The position numbers and the translations under genes were made by a program. Below, in pieces: positions 30,824-43,384 of a stretch of 64,000 nucleotides of DNA. This DNA comes from Spongospora subterranea f. sp. subterranea (lineage: Eukaryota > Endomyxa: Phytomyxea > Phytomyxea > Plasmodiophorida). The notes beneath the pieces are model-generated. The model saw nothing but the letters and a program-made list of their open reading frames with translations. It was not told the DNA's origin and did no database searches. Position 1 is the first letter of the stretch; every line of letters starts with the position of its first letter. The stretch is from NCBI GenBank assembly GCA_049724395.1, contig JAUGWO010000128.1:1-64000 (forward strand), given 5' to 3'.

Positions 30824-32579
30824 GACCCCGAACCGGCAGTAGTCGTTCGTCGCAGTGTTAGAGAATCGCGACCTCCAGGAGAATGGTGGAAAGCACATCA
30901 AGCCAATCACACACTGCAGTTGGACTCGACATGTATCAAATTGCCAAGAACGGATATCGCATCACTCACAATTGCTTCTGTTACCGTACCGCAAACAGTC
31001 CCAGAAGCCCTGAACGGACCTGAAGCTGGCCATTGGTATGATGCTATGCAGGTTGAATACAAACAGATGCTCGAATTTGACACATGGACGTTGCAAGAAC
31101 TACCTCCAGACCGTAAAGCAATCGCCTGCAAATGGGTCTTCAATACCAAGCCGAATCTGACCGGAGATGGTGGTATTCGAAAATTCAAAGCCCGTTTGGT
31201 GATCAAAGGCTTCTCTCAACGTGCTGGTATTGATTACAGTGAAACTTTCTCTCCCGTCGCACATTCGGAATCATTTCGTATCGTCATGGCACTGACCGCC
31301 GATCAGGGCTTGTTTCTTCGTCAAATCGACATCGTGGGCGCATTCCTTAACGGTAACATTGACGGCGATATTTACATGAAACAGCCTGATGGTTTCATCG
31401 ACCCTGGTCAAGGAAATCTAGTTTGCAAGTTACAGAAAGCTCTCTACGGTCTCAAACAAGCGGTAATTATCTGGAATCAGCAGCTGGATGATTTCTTGGT
31501 CAATAAGCTCCATTTTCGAAGAACAATTGCTGATCCTTGTCTTTACCATCTCAGACGTGACACTTTCTATGCTATTGTTCTCGTTCATGTCGACGATATC
31601 ATTATTGCCCATAATAATCCAACTCTTTGTGATGAATTAGTGGATCACTTCAAGTCCAAATGGAACGTCACCGATCTTGGCGCGCCCAGTCGTGTTCTTG
31701 GTATGCAGTTATTGCGTGATGGGGCAACGGATCAATATTTTTACACCAGCAAAACTACGTTGATGAATTCCTCCTTCGATTCAATATGAATCTTTGCAAA
31801 TCCGTCAACACTCCACATCAACCAGGATACTACCTCAGTACGAACATGAGCCCTACCACCGACCAAGAGCGAGCCAACATGAAATTGGTGCCGTATTCTG
31901 AGCATGTCGGCAGTTTAAACTGGTTAGCCACAACCACAAGACCCGACATTGCATGCGCGGTCGGAACCTTATGTAGATTTATAAGCAACCCCGGGCGGCA
32001 GCACTGGACAGCAGCACAGAGAGTACTCCGTTTTTTGGCAGGGACATCGGACCACGGCCTGAAATTTACAGCAGGCTCTTCAAAGAATCCCGCCGGACTC
32101 TATGACTACAGCGACGCAGACTTGGCCGGTAACCCGGACACAAGGAGATCCACAACTGGTTTCGTTTTCACTTTTCATGGTGCCCCAATCTCTTGGAAAT
32201 CCAAATTGCAACCCTCAACAGCCTTATCGTCTGTTGAATCCGAGTATATTGCATTATGTGGTGCGTCACGCGAAGTCAAATGGATCCGCCAACTGTTGTT
32301 CGAACTTGAGCGCCCAGAACCAGCCGCAACTGTCATTTACGACGATAACCAAGGATGCATATCTATCAGCGGCAACAACAGAACCGACGCGCGAACAAAA
32401 CACATTGATGCAAAATACCATTTCGTGAGACAGATGGTTCACAACAACCAGATTCAAGTCCAGTTCATGCCAACAGCCGAGATGGTCGCAGATATTTTCA
32501 CTAAACCAACTTCAGGCGCAACATTCACAAGATTGAGCAAAAGATTGGTGACCAACAAGGCACATGGTTTGAGGGGGCG

Positions 32580-33103
32580 TGTTGAAGTTCAAACCACGTC
32601 GCCAACCTGTCGTACTGGCCCATTGGCAGTACTGGCTTAAACTGGTCGTATTGGCCCACTGTCACCTACATCCGATATTGATGAAGACTCGACGCGGCCT
32701 CTTAATGAGCGGCCTCCTGAGGAGCAACCCTGTAGCGCAGCCTCTGTCGTGTGACGGATTTTGGCGCGCGATTAGCGCGCCTTTTTTCCGACAGAGAAAT
32801 CGCGCGCCCTTTTTCCGACTGAGACAATAATAATCTAGCTCTGTATATTAGAGCCCCTCGTTTTCTAATAAACTCATTCTTCTATTTGCTTCTTCCAATC
32901 AACATCGTTCCCGCTCCCTCTCTCTCTCGCCTTCCAGCTCCCTCTCTCTCTCGCGTCACCGCTCCCTCTCTCTCTCGTGTTCCAGCTCCCTCTCTCTCTC
33001 GTGTTCCAGCTCCTTCTCTCTCTCTCGCCTTCCAGCTCCCTCTCTCTCTCGCGTCACCGCTCCCTCTCTCTCTCTCGCTCGCGTGATCTTTCCTCTCTTT
33101 AGA
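32580..33103 (+). repeat. Right LTR of the copia fossil
   Basis: It has the same start as the left LTR, preceded by a polypurine tract. The shared sequence ends at TCTTTAGAAG, after which a different foldback repeat begins at once. Confidence 0.85.
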
Positions 33104-33105
33104 AG

Positions 33106-33373
33106 CATTCACGGTTGCCGTATGCAGCGACCTGTTCATTGACGGCGCACAGCATGATAGGCCTTCGGTAGTGCTTGTATGCAAATTTATGATTTTATTG
33201 AAGGCAACCAGGCCCGAATCGCTAAGAGGTTCTGTGACCCGAACGCAGAAATGACGGTCTGGTTGGACCATGCCGACGGTTGTTCAGAACCTACGTCAAG
33301 GACCTTGCTCTTCGTAAGACGTATTGCTGTGCGCCGTCAATGAACAGGTCGTTGCATACGGCAACCGTGAATG
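33106..33373. repeat. Foldback element with 49-bp arms
   Basis: Bases 33106-33154 and 33325-33373 are inverted copies with one mismatch, enclosing 170 bases. It directly adjoins the right LTR end. The interior has no recognisable gene. Confidence 0.9.
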
Positions 33374-33609
33374 TCGTATCGGAAGAACGGGTACGACTTC
33401 TCGCACCTGTATATTCAACTATGAACGTCTGAAATCGAGCTCATGGCAAAGAGGCCATTGCCCCCAAATGCATTTGATGCCTGCACTATTAGGGGGCTGG
33501 CACCAATGTCCGGGCAATCAGCCGGGCACAGTATCTTTTGCAAACTCACAAGCGCGACATTCTGCAACAGTTCTTCGAGGTTGGCGGGACCGAAGACCTG
33601 CGCGAGGAA

Positions 33610-34340
33610 CGACTACTTCAGGTTGCGTTCGTACGATGACTATAGGGTTTGTGCGCGATTATCTGAAGAATGAGAGCGATATGCAACTGATCATACTAAC
33701 CGTCTTTGACGGTGGAGGGTGGTTCATGAAAGATGATGGGTGAACATAGAGATGAACAATAAAGTCTCAGAACCATCTCTTCATTATAGTTTGTGCGCGA
33801 TTAGGTGAAGACTGAAAGCGATATGCAATTGATTGTACTAACCGTCGTGAACGGTGATTGGGCCTACTTTAAGTTGCGTTCGTACGATGACTATAGAGTT
33901 TGCACGCGATTTGATAAAGACTGAGAGCGAAATGGAATTGATTGTACTAACCGTCGTGAACGGTAGTTGGGCCTACTTCAGGTTGCGTTCGTACGATGAC
34001 TATAGAGTTTGTGCGCGATTAGGTGAAGACTGAGAGCGAAATGCACTTGATCATACTAACCGTCTTGGACGGTGGAGGATGGTTCATGAAAGATTATTGA
34101 GTGATCATATAGATGAACAATATGGTCTCAGAACCATCTCTTCATTATAGTTTGTGCGCAATTAGGTGAAGACTGAAAGCGATATGCAATTGGTTGTACT
34201 AACCGTCGTGAATGGTGGTTGGGCCTACTCAGGTTGCGTTCGTGCGATGACTATAGAGTTTGTGCGCGATTAGGTGAAGACTGAAAGCGATATGCAGTTG
34301 ATTGTACCAACCGTCGTGAACGGTGGTTGTATAGCAATCT
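33610..34340. repeat. Complex tandem repeat, about 110-bp units
   Basis: A block with the phrases CGTTCGTACGATGACTATAG, TTTGTGCGCGATTAGGTG and ACTAACCGTCGTGAACGG recurs at about 33620, 33790 (partial), 33880, 33990, 34150 (partial) and 34235. A second module (GGTCTCAGAACCATCTCTTC) is interspersed at 33765 and 34120, and appears inverted at about 34590-34620. No stable ORF runs through it. Confidence 0.85.
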
Positions 34341-34949
34341 TCAGTCTACGGAACCAGGCACGAGTTTTGGTTGCTGGTAATCAGAATGAATCGTTTATTT
34401 CAGGACGAGTTCCAAGACCTCAGGCCGAGGCCTCGCGCAGTCGCGAGTTCCGCCTGGCTACGATGACTTTGATAGCCTGACTATGATAGCGCAGCTCCAT
34501 AGTTCTTGGTTCTTGGAGAAATGTTTTCTATATCATCAATGAGTGGCTCAATTGATACACTTCCCTCCTCAAAATCACGTCTAGGTATAATGAAGAGATG
34601 GTTCTGAGACCATATTGTTCATATGTATGTTCACCCAATTATCTTTCATCAACAGTCATCAAATCAGATCTGATCATCTAGGGTCATCTTTCATTGATTC
34701 ATTGATCATCAGGTCATCTGTGTCATCGATCATCAATGGAAAAACAGTCATCACGTCATCAATCATCAGATTCATCATTTCATCTGTTATTTTACCTAAA
34801 ACCTAACTCTAACCATTTCTAAAATGTCCGCATTAAAACCACGTGGGAAAAAGCTTAAATCAATTTTTAGTAGGTCATCAGTCAGATTCAGATTAACTTT
34901 ACAGCCACGAAAATGATCTATTTGGTAAGATTCATTATGGCAATATTGA
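34341..34949. other. Low-complexity stretch with ATCATCA words
   Basis: From about 34640 to 34790 the sequence is dominated by GTCATCA/GATCATC words in loose array. No gene is seen. Confidence 0.6.
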
Positions 34950-35193
34950 AGGAAATCGATGTCTCCGTTATGAGGATAATAGATGAATGAAATTTATTAT
35001 TGGGCAAACGCCCTCTTATAATGGATAGCTGAAGGGTAGAGATATAAATAGCGCTGAACAGAAAGTCCGTAGAGTCATTCCTATGTTAGGTTGTTGCCGT
35101 GGTTGCGCCCACAGGAGCAGGGTGGTCTTCGGATCGGCCCACGCACTTTTCATGGGAAATGTCCGTATTAGAGTCCAGTAGGTTGTACTCAAC
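34950..35193 (-). mobile_element. Possible solo LTR
   Basis: Read on the minus strand the segment starts TGTTGAGTACAACC, has a TATTTATA box-like word and an AATAAA signal near the far end, as copia LTRs do. No coding part is attached and no flanking duplication was confirmed, so the call is tentative. Confidence 0.3.
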
Positions 35194-35611
35194 AAATATC
35201 GAAGGAGTATTATCAACTCACGCAGTTTTCAAAATACATGCCATGTACCAACTCAAAACCAACTAACACAGTTTTGGCACATAGAAATGACTCTTACCAA
35301 TTAGTAGATGAAACCGGCACGAAATCGTTTAACCGCATCGGCGCTACGGTCTTAACACGCGTAGCAGGGCATGCCCGGCACGATAATTCGGCAGATGTTT
35401 GTTATGCCCGAGCTGATGACGGTACTAAACCATAAAGGACATTAATACATGTATGTACGTTGGTAGTGAATGCAAGCCCGGGCGGTTTACGGTCATGCAC
35501 TGTTGTCCAACGCGATACGTGGTCTGCCCAATTTCTAGAGTGGTGTCAGAACAGCAGAATACAATCTGTCCGTGCATGCGATTACACTGCCAGCGCATAT
35601 GTAGGGATATA

Positions 35612-36111
35612 TCAATGTTGCTTATTGTTTAATATTTTTGTCAGCTCAGGAAGATCAAGCATCTGCTGTTCTGTGAGCCATTGTAGACACTGATTTGCTG
35701 CATGATAGGACAGCACTGCTTGAAATCCCCGTGTCACATCAGTGATGTACCGGTGCACAACTCGTCGTTCACCCCGATCGAACTGTTTCCCACACTTGCT
35801 ATAGCTTGGTTCCTGTCTGTCCCTGTTGGTGACAGGCATGTCCGGGTAAGTGTTAGGCATGAGTTCGAAACCCCGTGAGTGATGGAATTTTGGGAGACCC
35901 CTTAAGGTTGCATCCAATACGGAAAAGTAGAGAATGTTGAGCACGAAGGTCTGACCACGTGGCTTTTAATGAATGTGGGAGAGCGCGCTGCTTGCAGTAA
36001 ACTCGAAAACTCTGGATAGGCAAAATAATCAGGTGGGGGCAGGTCCCATTCGGTGTGGTCGTCAGGACAGATTATGTTGCTGAATCCAGCTGGTCTAATA
36101 GGTTCCTTCAT
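35612..36111 (-). CDS. Hypothetical frames, possibly a decayed gene
   Basis: Two overlapping minus-strand frames (36111-35902 and 35944-35612) read like protein (PDDHTEWDLPPPDYFAYPEF; then RGFELMPNTYPDMPVT and KCGKQFDRGERRVVHRYI). I recognise no family. They lie downstream of the MULE+USP gene on the same strand and may belong to the same element or to an older gene joined by a small intron or frameshift. Confidence 0.3.
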
Positions 36112-36307
36112 TGGATACCCAAGCTACTTGTAGCGGCCAGGCGGAAGTAGGGAAAGCCTGGTAGTACACAGGCTTACTCAACCCATAAGCACCCGCGATC
36201 CTTTGTATACCATACCATACCACACTTGCTACATCGAGATGCCAATGGGATAGCGTTGTCGTTTTGGGCCTGCAGTGTCTGTGGAACTACTTTGCGAAAC
36301 GGCGCTT

Positions 36308-38861
36308 TCACGGAGGCACTATCGTCGCGGCGACGGCTACCTTGTTTGCTGATAATGTGGGCTTTCTTTGATGAAGCAGTGGACGACGATGATGATGAGG
36401 CTTCTTCGTCGGACGTCGTGATAATGGGGATGACGAGCGCTCGACGCCAACTTCGACCGTTTCACGCTTCGGTCGCATGTACAGGATGTGAGTGATTGGA
36501 TATTTCGTTATGTGGTAGGCGTCAACCGTCTGCCATCGCAAATTGGTGTTTTCATGCCGTCGTAGAATATCGGCTGCCCATTTAAAAACGTGTGGGAAAG
36601 AAATGATTGCCTGAGAAGTACGTATAGAAAATGGCAGCAAGGTTGAACTGATTCTCACCAAATCGAATCGTAGTCGGCGGTTTGATCTTCATGCGTTCAG
36701 ACGGTTCATTTTCTCGATGTTCTGGGAGCAAAGGGATGGGGACCAACAGCAAAGGTGGATAGTTGAGCATGAACCGTTTCTGAATCGTGCGAGTGTCTCT
36801 GCATCTGTAAGTAGGGACGGTGTCAAACTCGTCCGATTCTTCGTTCAATTGGTATATTGAATTGGTGTCGAGAATGAATGCCCCATCAGGTACAGAGGAA
36901 TGAAGTGCAGCGGTGTGCGTCGTCGTCCTATCGCAAGGACCGTCCATTTGCTCGAAATACGAATCGAGTGCGGTTTGGTTGAATCGAGTGCATCTTGACG
37001 GCGGGTGCAGTTGCGTATCGATTTTTTTTTCCGGTGACGAGGTCATTTTAAATAGTACTACGCTTGCCAATGTCCAGAGACCAATTGTCGTTCGGATGTG
37101 GACAGTTTTCGGAAGAACATAATGTGTCCCAGGTTGTCCTGTACATGAACAACTCTTGGCAGTAATGAATGACGGCGTCTTCGATACTGGCCCACATGTC
37201 ATGTCTTCCCAATGTGCTCACGTTCATCACATTTGTACACCACATGAAGCGTGCTTGGGCGTAGTGCTCGTCTCCAATTAGACAGAGAACTGTTCGTAGA
37301 TTCTCCACATCGTTTGCCTCCGCCAAGCCAGCGTACTTGCTTAACAGATATATTGTCATCAAAGCAGTGTCCATGGCACATGTATTGACTGCGGTGAAAT
37401 CACCGCCGTACTTGAAGCTCCAAGGGATCCCAAATGTTTTCCAGTCGACTTCGCTGCCCATCGTCGGGACGACGTTCCGTGAGCCTTTGGGGCGACCAAC
37501 GCGATTCTTACCAATAAGCTGTTGCGAAGTGTCTCAAAGCCGACCATCATTGCTATATGGGGGTTTTTCGCTTCGTTGGTGATTTGGCATAACGCAGACC
37601 TTGCAGGGCCAGCATATGGTCAATCTCGATCTGTTTCACGTAGCGGTACGTGTGATCCAGACATTCGAAGAAAGATGGTCTTGGTTTTGGCGAACAATGC
37701 TGAAATTCGCCACCGATGCATTCTTGCGCATTAGTCGTTTGATTGATGGCAGCGACGGCGTCCGGACTGACCATCGCCGGAAAGATGAACTCCCACGTGC
37801 TGTATGCCATCCCATCCAACGTTTGATCTTGGGGAACGCCTCAACAATGGCGAGAACCCGGACCTGAAAGTCATTGATTTCAATGACGTCCAACAGGGCA
37901 CACACCGCTTGGTAGAATTTGCGTTGCCTAAATGGGTGAAATCAAGCCGGAATTTCGCTGCACCCTTGTCAGCGTCCTCTTGAATGAACGGTGCAACATC
38001 GATAGAAACAGTCCAAGTCGATGGCTTCATCGCTTGGAACTGTGCATTCAAAGCGTTTGCGAACCCGCTCCGCTCGGGGTCCGAAAAGTCGCACGTCATT
38101 CCCAGAAATGACTTCTCAGGATCAGCCTCCCAAACATTGAGATCATTGGGCATCTTCAACGCTCGAGATAATACACCGAAGTGAGCAGCATGATGTAACG
38201 TCGACTTTCCCATTAGCAATGAGATCGCGAATGGAATGTTTCGATTGTTAACTGAACAAAATCCGGACGTCATAGTGACATTGGCTGTTGGACAATGTTC
38301 GTCGAACAAAAATCCTTCGATCGTATCAGTTTGAAGTGACGACTGACGCTCTTTAACCGCTCTTGCATGAAGGGCGTCATCAGCACTGGTGCTTGCAACC
38401 ATTTTTAATACCGAGATTCGCCTCAAACGCCGCCACGCTTCCGAGCGACGATACCGGCTTTTTCCTTGCCCATACCTTGTTTTTAGAAGTACGCCAATCG
38501 ACTCAGGTTAACGAACGCCGGGTGAATGTCACTCATTGCCTGTCGTGAGAACATACCTATCTGCAGGTTTCTGGGACGCGCCTCTGGCGCCGTCTTTAAT
38601 ATGTCCTCAAACTGAATTCGCGATGCCAAATTAGCACGAATGGGATGTGGGCGGCGGTTGGATGGTGACCGGAATGGTGAAAAGCAATGGAACGCTCGGT
38701 CTGAACCGTATTAAGGATGGCACCAAATGAGACGAGATGGAAGCGCTTTTTATGAGCTGGGCATTGCGTGTCTGTCGGCATGGGAGGCGATGACTTCTTT
38801 TTGCTTCCCCGTGGAATACGTGGTCGTTCAGAGAAATCGCATGTAGCGACGGGAAGTGCAT
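36308..38861 (-). pseudogene. Second MULE-like transposase + USP-like gene, diverged
   Basis: Read on the minus strand: a Cys/His DNA-binding region (CPAHKKRFHL... HHSGHHPTAAHIP, 38760-38640), a DDE core with GFLFDEHCPTAN and MTCDFSDPERSGF (38330-38080), then a USP-like domain: VNTCAMDTALMTIYLL (Cys at 37378-37380), a Cys-rich insert, YPPLLLVPIPLLPEHR and NQFNLAAIFY, then GNHFF (His at about 36603-36605) and a tail WQTVDAYHITKYPITHIL. The order is the same as in the 25-28 kb gene, yet the sequence is quite different, so the fusion is old. Several frame changes separate the blocks; some may be introns. No TIRs were identified around it. Confidence 0.7.
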
Positions 38862-39909
38862 GGCCCAGCCAACACCACGAACATCTCGCGGCCCGTACCC
38901 TTCAGGATTTGCAATCCGGAACTGGACGCTGCCTTCGGGATACTGATCTTATATAGAAACGCTGCATAGTCCAGCCCATTGTCGGTCCTGTTCCATTATG
39001 TCTAGATATGCATCAAGCGTAAGATTTTCATGGTCTAATGGTCCGGCGTAGTTCAGTATTTTTGTCGCTATGGTTCTTCCCTGATTTGGGTCTCTGTCAT
39101 AGTCACATATGTCTCTACGTAATTGCTGTACAGTAATGTCTGGTATTGCTCCTCATGTTCTGATTGCTTCAAGTGCACAGTTGCCTACTCCAACTACATC
39201 TTTTAAAATAGTGTCAATTTCTATGGCACATGTCTTGTGCAATCCATTACTGTTTCCACCTTTTGTCGTTCTCTTATGTGGTTGTGCACTTGGGATTTTT
39301 CCCGCCGATGTGCCCATATAGTCTTGCTGTGTAGTCTGTTTGTCTGTATGTTGCTTATTATGCTTTGTGTGTTTAAATTTATTGTTTTGTTCTCTTGTAT
39401 TGGTTGGCGTGTCTTCACTTTTGTGTATGCAAGGATTAACTGTCGTTCCTACGATTTTGACTTCTATTTTGGCTGAATTTATTGTTATTATCTACTGAAA
39501 ATTCGTTTATCTCTCTTCCTCTACTATAATTCTTGGTTGTGCTATCGAATGTTTTGTTCTGTTTCTGTTTAATCGTTTATCGTGTTGGGATTTGCATATT
39601 TCGGTGAAGCAATGGCATCTTATTCCAATACATCGGTTTGATCTGATATCGATTATCTGGTTTACACATATACCGGTAAATCGGTTGACTAATTTTTCAG
39701 TTTCCCGATTGCTCATAAGGTATTTCGGCTTGTTTCAAACTGTAATGAGTTATCATCTCGCATGATTTCTCACTCAGAAGAGTGATTAAGGTTTGACTGT
39801 CTGTCGGCTGTTGCTTATCATGGCCCAGGGGAAGACTCCGAGCATCCCTCCACTACCAATAACTTTTATAGCAGCCGACTCCAACCATTCATTAGGTACG
39901 GCATGACTT
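38862..39909. other. Unassigned stretch
   Basis: AT-rich sequence with T-runs and no frame I can support as a gene. It separates the second MULE+USP gene from the copia fossil at 39.98 kb. Confidence 0.5.
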
Positions 39910-39977
39910 CCTGTTAGGTTCATTCTCATCTAAACCTGTTAGGTTCATTCTCATCTAAACCTGTTAGCTCATCTAAA
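39910..39977. repeat. 25-bp tandem repeat, 2.7 copies
   Basis: CCTGTTAGGTTCATTCTCAT followed by CTAAA is repeated twice exactly and then partly a third time, just before the gag start of the copia fossil. Confidence 0.9.
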
Positions 39978-40134
39978 CCTTGCTTGTCATCACATTTCCT
40001 TTTGTCCTTGAGTGATTTCAACGAAGAGAGACTCCGAGTTCCCATTTTCAATGGTGACCGCTCATCGTTCCAGCTCTGGGAAGCCAACCTGCTAATGACT
40101 CTGGACTACCGCGGTTTAAAGCACTATGTAACAG

Positions 40135-40775
40135 AGGACATCATTGTCAGCTCCGGAAACGAAATCGTCGATCGTTTTCAATCCACCGAAGATAGTCGCA
40201 GTATCGTCGCCTTGCCAAATGCGCTAAAAATATATCTGCCTCTTTCTACCTGATGATATTTTGAGTTGGGTGATCGACCTACCAACGGCCCGATTGGTTT
40301 TCGTGGAGCTTTGCGAGCAGTTTGAGAGGAACGGCCGTGGCAGTCGCATTCAGGCTTGGCGTCGTTTCTGGTCCCTCAAGAAAGGGTACCGACACGATTT
40401 CAAAAGATTTGCGAGCTATCTTCGCAGGATGTTATTGATAAAGTTCTCGAAGGATCCGCTCCTCAGATTTTTTGAAGCGTTTTGTACTTAGGATATGTAG
40501 GTTGAAATCGTGTCGGTACCTTTCTTTAGAAACCAGAAATGATGCCAAGCCTGAATGCGACTGCCACGGCCGTTCCTCTCAAACTGCTCGCAAAGCTCCA
40601 AGAAAACCAATCGGGCCGTTGATAGGTCGATCACCGAAAACAAGATATCATCAGATAGACAAAGGCAGATGATTAGCGCGTTTGGCAAGGCGACTATTTT
40701 CGGTGGATTGCAAACGATCGACGATTTCGTTTCCGGAGCTGACAGTGATGCTCTTTTGTCAGCCGAAGAAATCAC
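40135..40775. repeat. Inverted duplication within the copia gag region
   Basis: About 260 bases of gag-related sequence at 40135-40405 recur as a diverged reverse complement at about 40500-40775. Both arms encode the peptide pattern ELCEQFERNGRGSRIQAW, on opposite strands. Confidence 0.85.
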
Positions 40776-41593
40776 GCATCACAGCAAGTTTGGCACGCTC
40801 GTCTAGGTCATACAAACATGGAAGATGCTCTTCACCTAAGTAAGACCGGCGCATCAGGGATATCTCTTTCAGGTACAGGCAAATCATCGTTCTGCGAGCC
40901 ATGAGTGTTGGAAAAAATGACAAGCCGACCATTTGTTGCAAGTCAGACCATTTCCAAGAAATCTGGAGACCTTAGTGTCAGCGATATTGATGGACTATTC
41001 TCTACCACCTCTTACGATGGATTCAGCTATTTTGTTACTTACATGGATCACTGCACAAGACACTGTCTCGTTACACATCTTCGAAAGAAGTCTGACCAAT
41101 TTCAAGCCCTCAAGGATTTTGTTTCGTTGTTCTCGACACAGTTTGATTTTTAAATCAAACAGTTTCAAACAGATAATGGAGGATAATATCTATTCAACGA
41201 GTCCGAGAGTTGGCTCATTCAAATGACATCCATTATCGAACTATCGTTGCATGTGACTCCGAGTCCAACGGTCTTGCTGAGCGTCTTAACCGCACCCTAA
41301 CCGATATTGCAATGAACCTTCTCGCTCATGCTCGTCTCCCAAAAGAATGCTTCTCTTCTAATTCTCTTGCTGCACATATATATAATCGGCGCCCACATTC
41401 ACCACTCGTAAACAAAATTTCTCCATTTGAAGCTCTTCGTCACTCCAAACCAGACTTACACTATCTGCCAATTTTCGGCTTTACTGCATATCGACGCATT
41501 TCGGATCACACACGAAGAAAACCAAGTTTTCGTGCACATAAAACTGTTTTCATTGGATATGCCAATTCCCAGAAGGCGTATTTATTGTTCAAC

Positions 41594-41631
41594 NNNNNNN
41601 NNNNNNNNNNNNNNNNNNNNNNNNNNNNNNN
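41594..41631. other. Assembly gap (38 N)
   Basis: A run of 38 undetermined bases lies inside the copia fossil. Frames crossing it are not reliable. Confidence 1.
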
Positions 41632-42650
41632 CGAGTTCGACTAACTACAATTTTTCTTTTGGATTTAAGAGGCAAATATCAGATCGCAAGCGGTCACCTG
41701 GGTCAACTGCAAACCAAGTTATTACGACTACACTTGAGCAAACTGAAGACGCCATCAAATCTGAGAGCGCTTTCACTTCAAAACTAGATGCTACATTCAG
41801 TTCACAGGATCTACATCATCATCTTCCCACGCATCGTTCACCGAATCAGACACTGAAGAGGATACGAACTCTTTACGAGAAGAACCTATTAACCTAAGTG
41901 GTCGATTCGTTTGAACCGGCGTTGCGGCGGTCGTCTCGCATCAGTGTTCCTCCGACTTAATTTTGGAGATGTAACGTAGCACGTGTTTTTGGACTTCCAC
42001 GATCGAATCTTCCAACAGATGGTGCGGCACTACCACGACCCGTAATTTCCGATATTCAGGTTTCGCTATTTTCAATTCCTGCAAATTTGACTGAAGCCCT
42101 GAACAGTCCTCATGCTGGTCATTGGTATGACGCGATTCGAGCAGAGTATCAACAGATGTTAGATTTTCATACCTGGAGTTTACATAGATTCGCCTCCCGG
42201 ACGAAAGGCCATCTCGTGCAAATGGGTTTTGACGGTTAAACCAAGCCTTTCTGGGGATGGCTCTATCAGGAAGTTTCAAAAGCCCGTTTGGTGGTTCGAT
42301 GATTCTCACAAAGGACATGGAGTTGACTTCGATGAAACCTTTGCCCATTGCTACGGTATAAGACCATATTTTAAGTGTTTTCAAAAAAAGTGGCGCTACG
42401 AGCTCCAAGGAGCTCCGCGTCAGAAAACGGTAAAAAATGACTACAAAAGCTTAAAACCCCCCTTTTCGGCATAAAAATACTTCCTTTATATACGCGCAAG
42501 CTCACGCAGGCACAGCTGTTGCTCATCAAGCGTCAATGCGTGTGTTACTTGCTATTGCTGCCCAACACAATCTGCAGATCAGGCAAATTGATATTTTGGG
42601 GCTTTTCTTAACGGCGATGTACAAGAAGATATATGTCTCTTGATTTTCTT

Positions 42651-43384
42651 GTCCATAACAACAATTCTTCAGGTTGCTGTATACATTTTCTTGTCCCCCC
42701 TCTACACCCTACTCATTCGTGCAGCTTTGTCAATATTGTACAGTGCTTGAAGATGAGGCCCTTGAACAAGCTGTGAAAGCAACTTGACTCTTTACGGTTG
42801 GGACTCCTAGCTGCACAAGAATGACCTCTTGGCCATTCTTGTCAACTCCTTGCATATCCTGTATCAATACACCGCCATCATGGAAACTTTCGGCCCTCCT
42901 GTGCCAGAATACATCACAAAACTGCAAAACAACCTCAAAAAAATGTGTTTTGGTATAAGGAAAAGTTGTGATGGAATAATCTCCCCATCATGTTATCACA
43001 TGTCATCACTATTATAACATGACCAGAGCCAATACCCGCCGCCCGCTCTCATTATTGCCTTTCAAATCGATATGGTGCCAGGGCAATGAGCGCCGATCTT
43101 TGAATTGGAGCAATAATGATGCGTTAAATGTTCTATCCATCATGATCATGTTGGACACTATCGGCTAAGTGCATATCAGGGACACCCACAGATTACTCGG
43201 GCAAGTCGTATATGATTATGGAGTTGACGATGGGCCTTGAATGAGGAGATAATCACAAATTCCACCAAAGGTCAGGCAGGTGAAACAGACAATTGGATAT
43301 TCTCAACCTGGTCCGAAACTAGCCGTATAACCTGTATTGGGGATCGTATCCCCATTGCGGCCAATATCTATACGGAACCATCTT
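42651..43384. other. Unassigned stretch
   Basis: Only short overlapping frames, and no domain or repeat that I recognise, between the copia fossil and the MITE. Confidence 0.5.

Larger units (their letters stand above)
29996..33103 (+). mobile_element. Ty1/copia retrotransposon fossil with both LTRs
   Basis: The two LTRs (about 29996-30550 and 32580-33103) begin with the same TGTTGAAGTTCAAACC and remain very similar, so insertion is fairly recent. They differ mainly by one 30-odd-bp tandem duplication and a variable CT-rich tract. A purine tract (GAGGGGGCG) precedes the right LTR. The interior is only about 2 kb: reverse transcriptase (QIDIVGAFLNGN, LVHVDDIIIA) and RNase H (RRSTTGF, LSSVESEYIAL, DARTKHID) are present, while gag, protease and integrase are absent. 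The element is broken, with a large interior loss and few other breaks. No flanking 5-bp duplication was found. Confidence 0.92.
39984..42650 (+). mobile_element. Ty1/copia retrotransposon fossil with rearranged gag
   Basis: Parts in order: gag (RVPIFNGDRSSFQLWEANLL near 40035; FVELCEQFERNGRGSRIQAW near 40300), an inverted duplicate of part of gag on the minus strand (about 40500-40775), integrase (SYFVTYMDHCTRHCLV near 41020; SNGLAERLNRTLTDIAMN near 41265), an assembly gap, and the start of the reverse transcriptase (GHWYDAI near 42120; RQIDILG near 42580). Protease and most of the RT/RNase H are absent. It is heavily broken, and no LTR pair was recognised. Confidence 0.85.
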
